Source of the DNA: UBA9611 sp965237595
Lineage (GTDB): Bacteria > Chloroflexota > Dehalococcoidia > Lucifugimonadales > UBA3495
Assembly: GCA_965237595.1 (NCBI GenBank)
Contig: CBDEFY010000004.1
Span: 62,001 to 126,000 of the forward strand
Reading direction: 5' to 3'
DNA: 64,000 nucleotides
The position numbers and the translations under genes are program-made. The notes below the pieces were generated by a model. It was not told where the DNA came from. It saw only the letters and a list, made by a program, of their open reading frames with translations, and ran no database searches. Positions 1-7,675 of this stretch are shown piece by piece (the first letter of the stretch is position 1; each line of letters begins with the position of its first letter).

Positions 1-261
1 GGCGCCCGGAGCGCGGCCGCTGCCGTTCAGGGCGCGGACGGTCTTCTCTTTGTTGTCCCAGACCAAGGCGAACATGTCTCCGCCAACTCCGGTAGACACG
101 GGCTCCACCACGTTCAGCGTCGCGGCTGAGGCTACGGCGGCGTCGACGGCGTTGCCCCCTTCCATCAGGATGCGCAGGCCGGTCGCGGCCGCCAAGGGCT
201 GGCTGGTGGCCACCATGCCGTTGGTGGCCAGGACGGTGGACCGCCGTGAGTCGAAGTACAT
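1..261 (-). CDS. ggt: Gamma-glutamyltransferase, N-terminal part (runs off the window)
   Basis: Only the first 87 codons are present; the gene continues past the left edge. The ATG at 259-261 has GGAG about 12 nt upstream on the minus strand. The visible protein runs MYFDSRRSTVLATNGMVATS, then a 'GGNAVDAAVA' block and 'VEPVSTGVGGDMFALV', the conserved start of the gamma-glutamyltranspeptidase family. These enzymes hydrolyse or transfer the gamma-glutamyl group of glutathione and related compounds and cleave themselves into two subunits. The catalytic Thr lies in the missing part, so activity cannot be judged. No clear signal peptide is seen, so a cytoplasmic acylase-like member of the family is possible. 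The gene diverges from the peroxiredoxin gene at 498, with about 236 bp between them. Confidence 0.85.
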   Translation of the reverse strand, partial: MYFDSRRSTVLATNGMVATSQPLAAATGLRILMEGGNAVDAAVASAATLNVVEPVSTGVGGDMFALVWDNKEKTVRALNGSGRAPGA

Positions 262-497
262 GCCTGGTGCTCTCTCCGTGCCCGGTTTACGAACGACCGG
301 GGACGCGGACTTGGGACAGCCCACCGATTGTACCATAGGCACGGCCCGTGTCTGAGCCCGGAGGTCGTTTCAACGAGCCTGTGTTAATATAGGCTCGGCC
401 CGGCTTCCGGGCTCAATTGCCCTATCTCCGCAGACGTCCAGCATCCCTCGAAAAGCTCTACTGATGCGGTGACACTTTTTATCTAGGAGGACTAACC

Positions 498-974
498 ATG
501 GCGGCAGAAGTAGGCCAGGCGGCCCCCGAGTTCAACCTCTACGACTCCGACCGGCAACAGCGTAAACTCAGCGACTTCAAAGGCAAAAACGTGGTGCTGG
601 CCTTTTACCCAGGAGCTTTCACCGGTGTCTGTACCACTGAGATGTGCACCTTCCGTGACCGCTTCGACGCTCTTAATTTTATGAACGCCCAAGTGTTGGG
701 CATCAGCGTGGACACGCCCTTTTCCCAGAAGGCGTTTTCCGACGCAAACAACCTTAATTTCCCCCTGCTGAGTGACTTCGAACGTAACGCGATTAACGCA
801 TATGGCGTCCCTCTGCCTAATTTTGCCGGCATGGAGGGCTTCACCTCCTCGCAGCGGGCGGTTTTCGTGATTGATAAAGAGGGCGTCATCCGGTTCAGGT
901 GGGTCGGCGAGACACCGGCCAACGAGCCCGACTACGACGAGGTCCAGCGGCAGGTGGACCAACTCCCCAAATAG
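498..974 (+). CDS. Thiol peroxiredoxin (AhpC/TSA, Bcp/AhpE-like)
   Basis: A 158-aa cytoplasmic peroxidase that reduces H2O2 and organic peroxides using thioredoxin-like donors. The peroxidatic motif PxxxTxxC is intact (PGAFTGVC), putting the peroxidatic Cys near residue 45. A second Cys at about 50 gives the C-x4-C spacing of atypical two-Cys Bcp-type enzymes, although AhpE-like one-Cys chemistry is also possible. The fold continues through 'GISVDTPFSQKAF' and ends in 'GVIRFRWVGETPANEPDY'. A strong GGAGG precedes the ATG by about 7 nt. It heads a plus-strand run with a hydrolase and a dehalogenase, but nothing shows these act in one pathway. Confidence 0.9.
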   Translation: MAAEVGQAAPEFNLYDSDRQQRKLSDFKGKNVVLAFYPGAFTGVCTTEMCTFRDRFDALNFMNAQVLGISVDTPFSQKAFSDANNLNFPLLSDFERNAINAYGVPLPNFAGMEGFTSSQRAVFVIDKEGVIRFRWVGETPANEPDYDEVQRQVDQLPK

Positions 975-1020
975 CGGGACATCTTGATTGACTTACCCGG
1001 TAGGCGTCGGAGGCTCCGAC

Positions 1021-1758
1021 ATGGCAACTTACGTACTGGTCCACGGCGCCTGGCACGGCGGCTGGTGCTGGAAAAAAGTGGCCCCGCTGCTCAGGAGAGC
1101 CGGGGCCGAGGTATTCACGCCCACCCTCACCGGCATGGGTGAACGGTCCCACCTGAACGGCTGTCTTGAGCCGTCGGAGATTACGCTGGACCTACATATC
1201 CAGGACATCGTCCAGACGATGCGCTATGAAGGCCTGGAGGATGTGGTTCTGGTGGGCCACGCCTACGCCGGAATGGTCATCACCGGAGTGGCCGAGGTGT
1301 GCCCGGAGCGCATCGACCACATGGTCTATCTCAACGGCGTTATACCCGTCGACGGCGAGTCCATGGTCGACCAACTGGTCCCGGTCCGGGGAGAGGAGTT
1401 CGCCACTTGGGTGCGCGGTCTCATCGAAAGTGGCGACGGGTTCCTGCCTGCGCCAGCCTCTGTGGAGGAGGTGGGCCGCCGCTGGGGCATCACCGACCCG
1501 AAGGACCTGGCTTGGGTCGGAGCCAAGGTGACTCCACAACCGGCCGCGGCCATGGCCAGCCCGGTGCGCATGGGAAACCCAAAGGCCGAGGCGATTCCCA
1601 AGAGCTTTGTCGGCGGCGGTGAATCGGGGTTCGACTCGGTGGCCGAGCGGGCGAGACAGGCGGGCTGGGAGGTGTATACCGTGGATTCCGGCCACGACAC
1701 CATGATTACCCACGCCCCTGAATTGACGGAAATTCTTCTGGCGATCGGCACGGGGTAA
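1021..1758 (+). CDS. Alpha/beta hydrolase lacking the nucleophilic serine
   Basis: A 245-aa protein of the esterase/hydroxynitrile-lyase-like branch of the alpha/beta hydrolase fold. It has the N-terminal oxyanion loop 'VLVHGAWHGGWCW' and a C-terminal His in 'DSGHDTMITHAPE' (about residue 225). The nucleophile elbow, normally GHSxGG, reads GHAYAG, so the serine at about residue 81 is Ala (GCC) and a conserved Gly is also Ala. A standard Ser hydrolase mechanism is therefore not available. The protein may be a lyase, a binding protein or inactive. The ATG at 1021 is chosen because GGAGG lies 7 nt upstream; an in-frame TTG at 988 has no ribosome site. It lies 46 bp after the peroxiredoxin gene. 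Confidence 0.85.
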   Translation: MATYVLVHGAWHGGWCWKKVAPLLRRAGAEVFTPTLTGMGERSHLNGCLEPSEITLDLHIQDIVQTMRYEGLEDVVLVGHAYAGMVITGVAEVCPERIDHMVYLNGVIPVDGESMVDQLVPVRGEEFATWVRGLIESGDGFLPAPASVEEVGRRWGITDPKDLAWVGAKVTPQPAAAMASPVRMGNPKAEAIPKSFVGGGESGFDSVAERARQAGWEVYTVDSGHDTMITHAPELTEILLAIGTG

Positions 1759-1819
1759 ATAATAAGCTGGCGGAGATCCTCCTCAAGATTGGAAATAAGT
1801 AACCAAGGAGCAGGCGGCA

Positions 1820-2533
1820 ATGGACTCATCTCAGATCAAGGCCCTGGTATTCGACGTGTTCGGCACCGTGGTGGACTGGCACAGTTCGGTCACCCGCCAC
1901 GGCGAGAACTTCGGCAAGGCCAACGGCATAACCGCCGACTGGGTGGCCTTTGCCGAGGGCTGGCGGGCCAAGTACCGTCCCTTCATGGACAAGGTGCGGT
2001 CCGGTGAGTTGCCCTGGACCGAACTGGACAGCCTACACCGCATGGGCCTCGAAGAGTTGCTGGGGGATTTCGGCATCACCGGTGTGAGCGAAGAGGCCAA
2101 AGCCGACCTGAACCTGGCTTGGCACCGGTTGGACGCCTGGCCCGACGCGTCTCCGGGCCTGCACCGGCTGAAGTCCAAGTTCATCTTGGCCACCATGTCC
2201 AACGGCAACATCGCGTTGATGACCAACATGGCCAAGTACGCCGAATTGCCCTGGGACTGCATCTTGGGCGCCGAGTTGGCCCAGGCTTACAAGCCCGACC
2301 CCAAGACCTATCTGACCGGCGTCGACCTGCTGCACCTTGGACCGGAGCAGGTGATGATGGTGGCCGCCCATCAGAGCGACCTCCTAGCCGCCGGGAAACA
2401 GGGCCTCAGAACTGCTTTCGTGAAGCGGCCCCTGGAACGTGGACCCAATGGGAAGGTTGACCTGACCCCGGACCCTTCGTTTGATTACGTCTGCGATGAT
2501 TTCCGGGACCTGGCATCGCAACTAGGCGTATAG
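1820..2533 (+). CDS. Haloacid dehalogenase, type II (HAD superfamily)
   Basis: A 237-aa protein of the L-2-haloacid dehalogenase group, which removes halide from short 2-haloalkanoic acids through an aspartyl ester. Motif I is 'LVFDVFGTVVDW' with the nucleophile Asp near residue 12. Motif II is 'ATMSNGN'. The Lys motif is in 'AQAYKPDPKTY', and the acidic C-terminal motif resembles 'MVAAHQSDLLAA', typical of the type II subfamily. AAGGAG sits about 10 nt before the ATG. The 3' end is followed within 15 bp by a diverged copy of its last 17 codons (see 2548-2598). Substrate is not predictable; HAD members of this type may act on other acids. Confidence 0.85.
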   Translation: MDSSQIKALVFDVFGTVVDWHSSVTRHGENFGKANGITADWVAFAEGWRAKYRPFMDKVRSGELPWTELDSLHRMGLEELLGDFGITGVSEEAKADLNLAWHRLDAWPDASPGLHRLKSKFILATMSNGNIALMTNMAKYAELPWDCILGAELAQAYKPDPKTYLTGVDLLHLGPEQVMMVAAHQSDLLAAGKQGLRTAFVKRPLERGPNGKVDLTPDPSFDYVCDDFRDLASQLGV

Positions 2534-2547
2534 AAAAGAAATCAGGC

Positions 2548-2598
2548 GATTACGTCTGTGACGACTTCCGGGACCTGGCAACCCAACTGGGCGTTTGA
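2548..2598 (+). pseudogene. Relic 3' tail of a second haloacid dehalogenase
   Basis: This 51-bp stretch encodes DYVCDDFRDLATQLGV followed by a stop, almost the same as the last residues of the upstream dehalogenase (DYVCDDFRDLASQLGV). By eye 42 of 51 bases match, and most differences are silent third-position changes plus one S-to-T change and a different stop codon. This pattern suggests the remnant of a former paralogous gene that diverged while still coding and was then deleted, rather than a fresh duplication. Confidence 0.7.
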
Positions 2599-2642
2599 CC
2601 AAAACTTCGCGACTCCGATCCCAAAACTCTTGAGGAGCAATC

Positions 2643-3641
2643 ATGGCCCGCTTCGGTGTGCGTCTGGAAAACGACCCAACCTTGACTCCCCAAGATTACC
2701 AAGAGCTGGGCGCTCAGGCCGAGCGGAACGGCTTCGAGGCTGTGTGGGTGCCCGAGGGCGGCGGAAGGGACTCCCTGACCTCTTTGGCGACCATCGCCAT
2801 GAAGACCGAGAAAGTGATGCTGGGCACGGGGATCCTGCCGATCTTCGCCCGCACTGCCACCAACACCGCCATGGGCGCCGCAGGGATGGCGGCGGTGTCC
2901 GGAGGGCGGTTCATACTGGGCCTGGGCGTCGGCCACCGTCCCACCGTTGAGAGCAGAGACGGCATCCCGTTCAAGCAGCCCATGACCCGCCTGCGGGAGA
3001 CCATCCAGATTGTCAAAGCCTTGCTGTCGGGCGAGGAGGTCAATTTCCCCGGCAAGCAGTTCAAGGTCTCCGGCGCATCCTTGGGAGCGGCCGCGCCCAA
3101 GACGAAGGTGCCCATCTACATCGCCGCCTTGGGCCCGCAGATGCTTCAAATGGCTGGTGAGTTGGCCGACGGCGTGCTGATGAACTGGACGGCTGTGGAC
3201 TACCTGGTAGAGGCCATCGGGCACATCAAACGCGGCGCGGAGAAAGCCGGCCGCGACCCCAAGGAGATTGACATCGCCGGTTACGTGCGGGTGACGACGT
3301 TTCGGCGTCCCGGGACTCGCTGCGGCGGCAGGTCGCGAGGTACGCCAGCAACCCCTTCTACCGCAATTTCTTCCAGGGGACCGGGTTCGACAAGGAGATG
3401 TCCGCGGCAGCGGCCGCATTGGCCGACGGCAACCTGGACAAAGCCGCTGATGCCATCACCGTTGAGATGCAGGACCAAGTGGCGGTGGTGGGGACGGCTG
3501 AAGCAGTGCCGGGCCGCCCTGGAAAAGCGCCGCGATGCCGGCCTGCAACTTCCGGTCATCGCGCCCTTCGCCGTGGGGGACAACAAAGCCTCCCACCGGC
3601 ATGTGATCGACGCATTGGCGCCCTCCACGAAATCCCCCTAA
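2643..3641 (+). pseudogene. LLM-class flavin/F420-dependent oxidoreductase with two compensating frameshifts
   Basis: The reading frame is open for 332 codons and starts as a luciferase-like (TIM-barrel) oxidoreductase: 'MARFGVRLENDPTLTPQDY', 'TGILPIFARTATNTAMGA' and 'GRFILGLGVGHRPTVE'. Near 3291-3293 one base appears to be missing. The family-like sequence (DDVSASRDSLRRQVARYA and on to QDQVAVVGTAE) then lies in another frame until about 3503, where one extra G restores the first frame and 'QCRAALEKRRDAGLQLPVIAPF' follows. About 70 residues of the C-terminal third are thus out of frame without a stop. Either these are two sequence errors, or the gene is decaying. GAGGAG precedes the ATG. The last codons lie in a repeat at 3631-3692. 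Confidence 0.75.
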
Positions 3642-3692
3642 ATCCCCCTTTGCGAAAAGGGGACTTCAACTTCCCCCTTTGATAAAGGGGGA
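3631..3692 (+). repeat. Palindromic CCCCCTTT/AAAGGGGG repeat cluster
   Basis: Two adjacent hairpins follow each other. The second is a perfect 9-bp stem TCCCCCTTT/AAAGGGGGA with a GAT loop at 3672-3692. The first pairs CCCCTTT with AAAGGGG at 3645-3662. A related unit with AATCCCCC ends lies at 22542-22585. It overlaps the stop of the oxidoreductase gene and may end its transcript, although no T-run follows. Confidence 0.65.
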
Positions 3693-3936
3693 CTGTTGAC
3701 TTGGCAAACCCATCAGCTTTAGCGGATTGGGCCGATGGCGTCGTTTTCTTCGCTGGTTGGTTCCCGCCAACCCATCAATTCGATGGAAGTATAGCTGTCC
3801 GTTCTGACAAGTTTAGCTTCGGCCACATAGTTGCAGTGGCGACATGTGAGGTGGACCCGGAAATTCGGACAGGTGGTTAAGTGAGAGTTCTGCTCCTAAA
3901 ATAGCCACAGCTGTTGCTGTGAGGGAGGAGTGGGAC

Positions 3937-4221
3937 ATGTCAAAAGAGCGGAGGAAGCACAGCCCAACATTCAAGGCCAAGATGGCCCTGGAAGCGGTGA
4001 AGGGTGAAGAGACGGTGGCCCAACTGGCCGCCCGCTACGAGGTCCATCCCGGGCAGATCCAGGCCTGGAAGAAGTCCTTGTTGGAAGGAGCGGTCGGCGT
4101 CTTTGGTGGGAACCAAGACAAACGCCAGAAGAGCGATGCGGTCCTTGTTGCCCGGCTCTATCAGCAGATCGGCCAACTGAAGGTTGAGCGGGATTTCTTG
4201 GCGGAGAGGCTCGGTCCATGA
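3937..4221 (+). CDS. IS3-family transposase OrfA (copy 1)
   Basis: A 94-aa DNA-binding subunit with the transposase_8 helix-turn-helix: 'HSPTFKAKMALEAVKGEE' and 'LAARYEVHPGQIQAWKK', followed by a basic, leucine-containing C-terminal helix ending 'KVERDFLAERLGP'. The ATG at 3937 is preferred because GGAGG lies about 8 nt upstream; an in-frame GTG at 3919 is the alternative. The stop overlaps the orfB start by four bases (ATGA), so orfB may be made by translational coupling as well as, or in place of, frameshifting. It differs from copy 2 by Met to Val in the first helix. Confidence 0.93.
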   Translation: MSKERRKHSPTFKAKMALEAVKGEETVAQLAARYEVHPGQIQAWKKSLLEGAVGVFGGNQDKRQKSDAVLVARLYQQIGQLKVERDFLAERLGP

Positions 4222-5162
4222 GCCGGGAGCGGCGGCGGGAGATGGTAGACCGGCGGCACCCAGCCTTGTCCACAGTGAGACAGTGCGCCTTACTGAGCAT
4301 CAGCAGGTCCAGCCTAAACTACCGGCGCAAGGGGACTTGCTTGGAGAACCTGACCGTGATGAAGGCGATGGACCACCAGTACCTAAGTACCCCCTTCTAC
4401 GGGTCGCGGCGCATGAGGGTCTGGCTGGGCACTCAAGGTCACAGGGTGAACCGGAAGCGGGTCCAGCGTCTGATGCGGACCATGGGACTACGTGCCATCT
4501 ACCGGTGGCCCCGGACCAGCAAGCCGGGGCCAGGGCACAAGGTGTATCCCTACCTCCTGAGCGGCATGGAGATCACCAGACCAAATCAGGTGTGGGCCGC
4601 CGACATCACCTACATCCCCATGGCCAAGGGTTTCTTATACCTGGTGGCCATCATGGATTGGTACACGCGGTACGTGGTGGCCTGGCGTCTTTCCAACACC
4701 TTGGATGCTGATTTCTGTGTCGAGACATTGGAGGAAGCGCTTGGCAAGGGGAAGCCAGAGGTCTTCAACACCGACCAGGGCAGCCAGTTCACCGGCGAAG
4801 CCTTCACCGGTCTCCTAGAGCAGCACGGAGTGAGAATCAGCATGGACGGGAAGGGACGCTACACCGACAACATCTTGTTGGAGCGGCTGTGGCGCACGGT
4901 TAAGTACGAGGAGGTCTACCTGAAAGCCTACTCCAACGGGCGAGAAGCCAAGGCCGGGCTTGACGCATACTTCAGCTTCTACAACAACCAAAGACCCCAC
5001 CAGGCCTTGGGCTACCGGACACCGGCTGAGGTGTTCAAAGGAGACTTGGCGCCATCAGATGAACGGTCAATCAATGGGAAACGGGCACCGAACGGAGCGT
5101 TCTCAGACCTTGGAAAGACGGCGGAACTCTCACTTAGTTTTGCACCAAACCTGTCCAACTAA
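4218..5162 (+). CDS. IS3-family transposase OrfB, DDE integrase domain (copy 1)
   Basis: A 314-aa catalytic subunit. An N-terminal helical HTH_21-like part contains 'ALLSISRSSLNYRRKG' and 'YGSRRMRVWLGTQGH'. The rve core follows with the catalytic triad visible as D in 'WAADITYI', D in 'FNTDQGSQFT' and E in 'ILLERLWRTVKYE'. The terminal 'NNQRPHQALGYRTPAEVF' is typical of IS3-type transposases. It appears full length and intact, and has four residues (in 'GPGHKVYP') that copy 2 lacks. Confidence 0.95.
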   Translation: MSRERRREMVDRRHPALSTVRQCALLSISRSSLNYRRKGTCLENLTVMKAMDHQYLSTPFYGSRRMRVWLGTQGHRVNRKRVQRLMRTMGLRAIYRWPRTSKPGPGHKVYPYLLSGMEITRPNQVWAADITYIPMAKGFLYLVAIMDWYTRYVVAWRLSNTLDADFCVETLEEALGKGKPEVFNTDQGSQFTGEAFTGLLEQHGVRISMDGKGRYTDNILLERLWRTVKYEEVYLKAYSNGREAKAGLDAYFSFYNNQRPHQALGYRTPAEVFKGDLAPSDERSINGKRAPNGAFSDLGKTAELSLSFAPNLSN

Positions 5163-5176
5163 TTGGGTCCACCTCA

Positions 5177-5533
5177 GGAATGGCCAAATCGACTATGCTC
5201 CGCCCCATGGTAAACGTAAGATGTTAATCCGAGTTGTCTGATTCTTTCTGAGCCTCTGGAAGGCATGCGTATCGATTATCAGTCTTTCATGAGGAAATAT
5301 CCTCACGAAACCGTGAATCGGGTCCCTAAACTCGTTAGTTTGAGACCAATCTATCCCAGGCATGATATTAGCACAAGCATTCTAATCCAAATATGGTCAG
5401 ATGTCATTTTTGGAATCCTACCATATCCAATTCGGATAATTCATTTCGATAAATTATATAAATTCGCCGCATATCTCTCACACCTTCCGCAAGATTTTCC
5501 AAGCTCAGGATTCTCGCCTCATTCATTTTCCCT
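5177..5533. other. AT-richer intergenic stretch between IS copy 1 and the cupin gene
   Basis: This stretch is clearly richer in A and T than the surrounding DNA. A 90-codon open frame at 5265-5537 has no ribosome site, no recognisable domain and unusual composition, so it is not called. I see no RNA gene or strong terminator. The base composition differs from its neighbours and may mark transferred DNA. Confidence 0.5.
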
Positions 5534-5974
5534 CTAAACCGTCGCCTCCCCCAGCCCACCCTGCTCCGCAATCACCGCCTCGTCCTCACCGGGCCAGGGC
5601 GGAGTCGTGTGGCAAAGGAACCGCAGCGGGCCATCGGGCCCGGCGCTGAACTGGAACCGCCAGCCAGTGCGGATGACCAGTACATCTCCGGCGGCCACAT
5701 CTACTGATGGAGCGGTTTCCGGGTCGGCATTCGGCGGGCAGCGCCACACCTTTCCGGCCCCCTCCAACACATACCAGACCTCTTCGACCGTGCGGTGCCA
5801 GATCGGCCGGGTTACCTTTCCGGGACCCAAGGTGACTTCGACCAGACTGCTTTTATCCGCGTCTTGACGTGAGTCCGCCAGATATCGGACTTCGGAGCCG
5901 TCGGGGGCGGTGACACCTGGCAAATAGCTCCGGCGTCCCAGGGGAGGAACGGGACCGGCGTTTGACGAGCTCAA
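5534..5974 (-). CDS. Cupin-domain protein
   Basis: A 146-aa single-domain cupin. Motif 1 is recognisable in 'IWHRTVEEVWYVLEGAGKVW' but keeps only one His (HRT in place of HxH). Motif 2 is 'GDVLVIRTGWRFQF', lacking the usual His. A conserved tail 'RFLCHTTPPWPGEDEA' follows. Metal binding is therefore uncertain, and the protein could be a small-molecule sensor, isomerase or dioxygenase-like protein. The start is TTG: GGAGG lies 7 nt upstream, and the nearby ATG at 5985-5987 is out of frame and soon stops. It begins 18 bp after the transporter stop, so the two are probably co-transcribed. Confidence 0.8.
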   Translation of the reverse strand: MSSSNAGPVPPLGRRSYLPGVTAPDGSEVRYLADSRQDADKSSLVEVTLGPGKVTRPIWHRTVEEVWYVLEGAGKVWRCPPNADPETAPSVDVAAGDVLVIRTGWRFQFSAGPDGPLRFLCHTTPPWPGEDEAVIAEQGGLGEATV

Positions 5975-5992
5975 ATTGGCCCTCCATTCATG

Positions 5993-7385
5993 TCATAGAG
6001 TAAGGCTTTCGCCCACCAGGTCCCAGTAGGGCAGGATCACGAAGAACAGAACCCCGATGGCAATCACCGTCATAATCACGCCCATGCGGAATACCTCCGG
6101 GGCCCGGATCTCCGCCCGCTGGAAGATAAAGACGCTGGCCGTGGCCCCTGCGGGGTAGAACACGATCGAGTCTCCAACGACGACCACCGCCAGGCCGCAG
6201 ACCACCGGGTTCAGACCCAGGGCCGCGCCGGTGGACATGGCCACCGGGATTATGAAGGCCAGATAGCCCGAGATGTTGGGCATGACCATCCGCACGGCCG
6301 CAGCGGCTCCGGACATCGCCAGCATTATCAAGTAAGGGCGAATCGCGCAAGCCGCCGACGCTCCCCACCAAAGTGTCGGCGAACCAGGCTGCCGATCCGC
6401 TGGCGATTAGCGCGTTGGCCAGCGACAACGACGACGCGATGACGAAGAAGTTGGTCCAGCCCACGTTCTGTTCGAACTCGCGCCACGAAAGCAGGCCGAT
6501 GCCCGGCAGCAGGATTATGGTCATGGCGATGAGCGCCGGGACGGTAGGCGGCAGTCCGTGGACGAAGTCCGTGAACCAAAGAAGGGCCGTTCCCAAGGCG
6601 ATGAGCCCCGCCCGAATCTCCTTCTTCTGCAACGGGCCGGTCGTTAGAGCGCTGGTGTCCACCCCGTCGAGTAGCTTGAATACCGATCGATACAAGAACA
6701 ACACGGCGGCCCCACCGATGATTAAGATGGTGTAGAAAGGCAAGGCCATTAGGATAAACCAGCGTGTCCAGGAAAAATCGCCGATCAGGCCGGAGTCCGC
6801 AATCAGGGCCGAAGCCACCACCGGAGTTATGCCTCCCGCCAACAGAGCCGTGGACCCCAGCCGGTTCAGCGAGCCTATGGCTATCATCACCGCTTTGTTT
6901 AATGGCGCAGACTTCTCCACCCGCCAATGGGCCAGCACCTGTTCGCACACGTGGACCATGATTGCTCCACGTGTGCTGGCCGAAGGCAGAGCAAAGGTCA
7001 AAGCGGCGAAAGAGACCAGCATTTGGACGTACAACTTCCGGGGGCTCCCGCCGGCCAACCGAATGAGATAGACCGCCAGCCGCTCGGCCAGCCCGGACTG
7101 CTGCACGGCCAGGCCCAGAGTGAGGATGCCCACCAAGAAATAGGTGACCGGCTGGGAAAAGCCGTACAGAGCCACACCCACATCGTCCACGGCGTCCACC
7201 AGCACCAACAAGACGATGCCCACCATGCCGGTCACGGCGATGTGCAGAGTCTCGGTGGCCCAGAGCACCACCGCCAAGGCCCGCTGTCCCTGGTCGGTGA
7301 GTCCTTCGGGATTGGGCGCCAGGATGACCGACGCGAAAACAACAACAGGAAGGCCTAGGCGAAACGCCAGGGCGCTCGGGCGCAT
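5993..7385 (-). pseudogene. SLC13/DASS-type anion symporter, frameshifted
   Basis: This encodes a sodium-coupled carboxylate/sulfate-type transporter of roughly 460 residues with many membrane spans. The N-terminal part from 'MRPSALAFRLGLPVVVFA' through 'VGWTNFFVIASSLSLANALI' is in one frame. Near 6334-6337 the frame changes and the family-like end continues as 'YLIMLAMSGAAAAVRMVMPN' to 'LGLNPVVCGLAVVVVGDS' and a stop at 5993. One extra base at this point would explain it. The start at 7385 is chosen because an upstream extension falls in a repeated element (7445-7506). It lacks a clear ribosome site. Either a sequence error or a recent loss of function. Confidence 0.75.
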
Positions 7386-7444
7386 GTTCTGGGTGGTGAG
7401 AAGATCTAACAATTGGCGATCTTGCAATCCGGCAGAAATGGGCG

Positions 7445-7506
7445 GCGGGTCCGATTCTATCCCCTCCCGATGGAATCGGGACGTCGGGGGCGACTTATGG
7501 TCGGAT
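7445..7506. repeat. Imperfect direct repeat, copy A
   Basis: About 60 bp starting GCGGGTCCGATTCTATCCCC, with an inner CCCGAT/ATCGGG hairpin and a GACGTCGGGGG block. It matches copy B at 7594-7654 with few changes. The two copies flank the hairpin at 7563-7591. It sits upstream of the transporter start and argues against the longer N-terminus. Confidence 0.7.
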
Positions 7507-7562
7507 TTCGCCCGTTTTACGGCAGCACCTACTCTATCCCAGCGGTAAAGACGGCACAAGAG

Positions 7563-7591
7563 AAGGCCCCCAGCAAACGAGCGGGGGCCTT
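7563..7591 (-). terminator. GC-rich hairpin, possible terminator of the enoyl-CoA hydratase gene
   Basis: Perfect 9-bp stem AAGGCCCCC/GGGGGCCTT with an 11-nt loop. On the minus strand it is followed by TTCTCTTG, a weak U-tract. It lies about 85 bp past the hydratase stop and before the transporter start, a sensible place to end that transcript. Confidence 0.55.
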
Positions 7592-7593
7592 CA

Positions 7594-7654
7594 GCGGGTC
7601 CGATTTCTTCCCCTCCCGATGAAATTGGGACGTCGGGGGCAACCTCGGTCGGAG
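7594..7654. repeat. Imperfect direct repeat, copy B
   Basis: Second copy of the repeat at 7445-7506, beginning GCGGGTCCGATTTCTTCCCC and ending in a TCGGGGGCAACCTCGGTCGG block. The spacing between copies is about 150 bp. Confidence 0.7.
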
Positions 7655-7675
7655 CTCAGCCGCGAACGTATTTGG

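Larger units (their letters stand above)
3847..5176 (+). mobile_element. IS3-family insertion sequence, copy 1
   Basis: A 1330-bp element bounded by inverted ends TGAGGTGGACCC (3847-3858) and GGGTCCACCTCA (5165-5176), starting with TG and ending with CA as in the IS3 family. It carries orfA and orfB with an ATGA overlap. A hairpin CACAGC/GCTGTG at 3906-3921 lies just before the orfA ribosome site and may limit translation of read-through transcripts. The flanks (ATG at left, GGA at right) show no target duplication, unlike copy 2 at 8492-9809. Confidence 0.93.

Noticed and set aside
5265..5537. 90-codon open frame in the AT-richer gap
   Set aside because: No ribosome site, no recognisable domain, and it runs into the cupin gene end.
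6328..6948. 206-codon minus-strand frame within the transporter
   Set aside because: Shadow of the transporter coding frame; sequence is not membrane-like.
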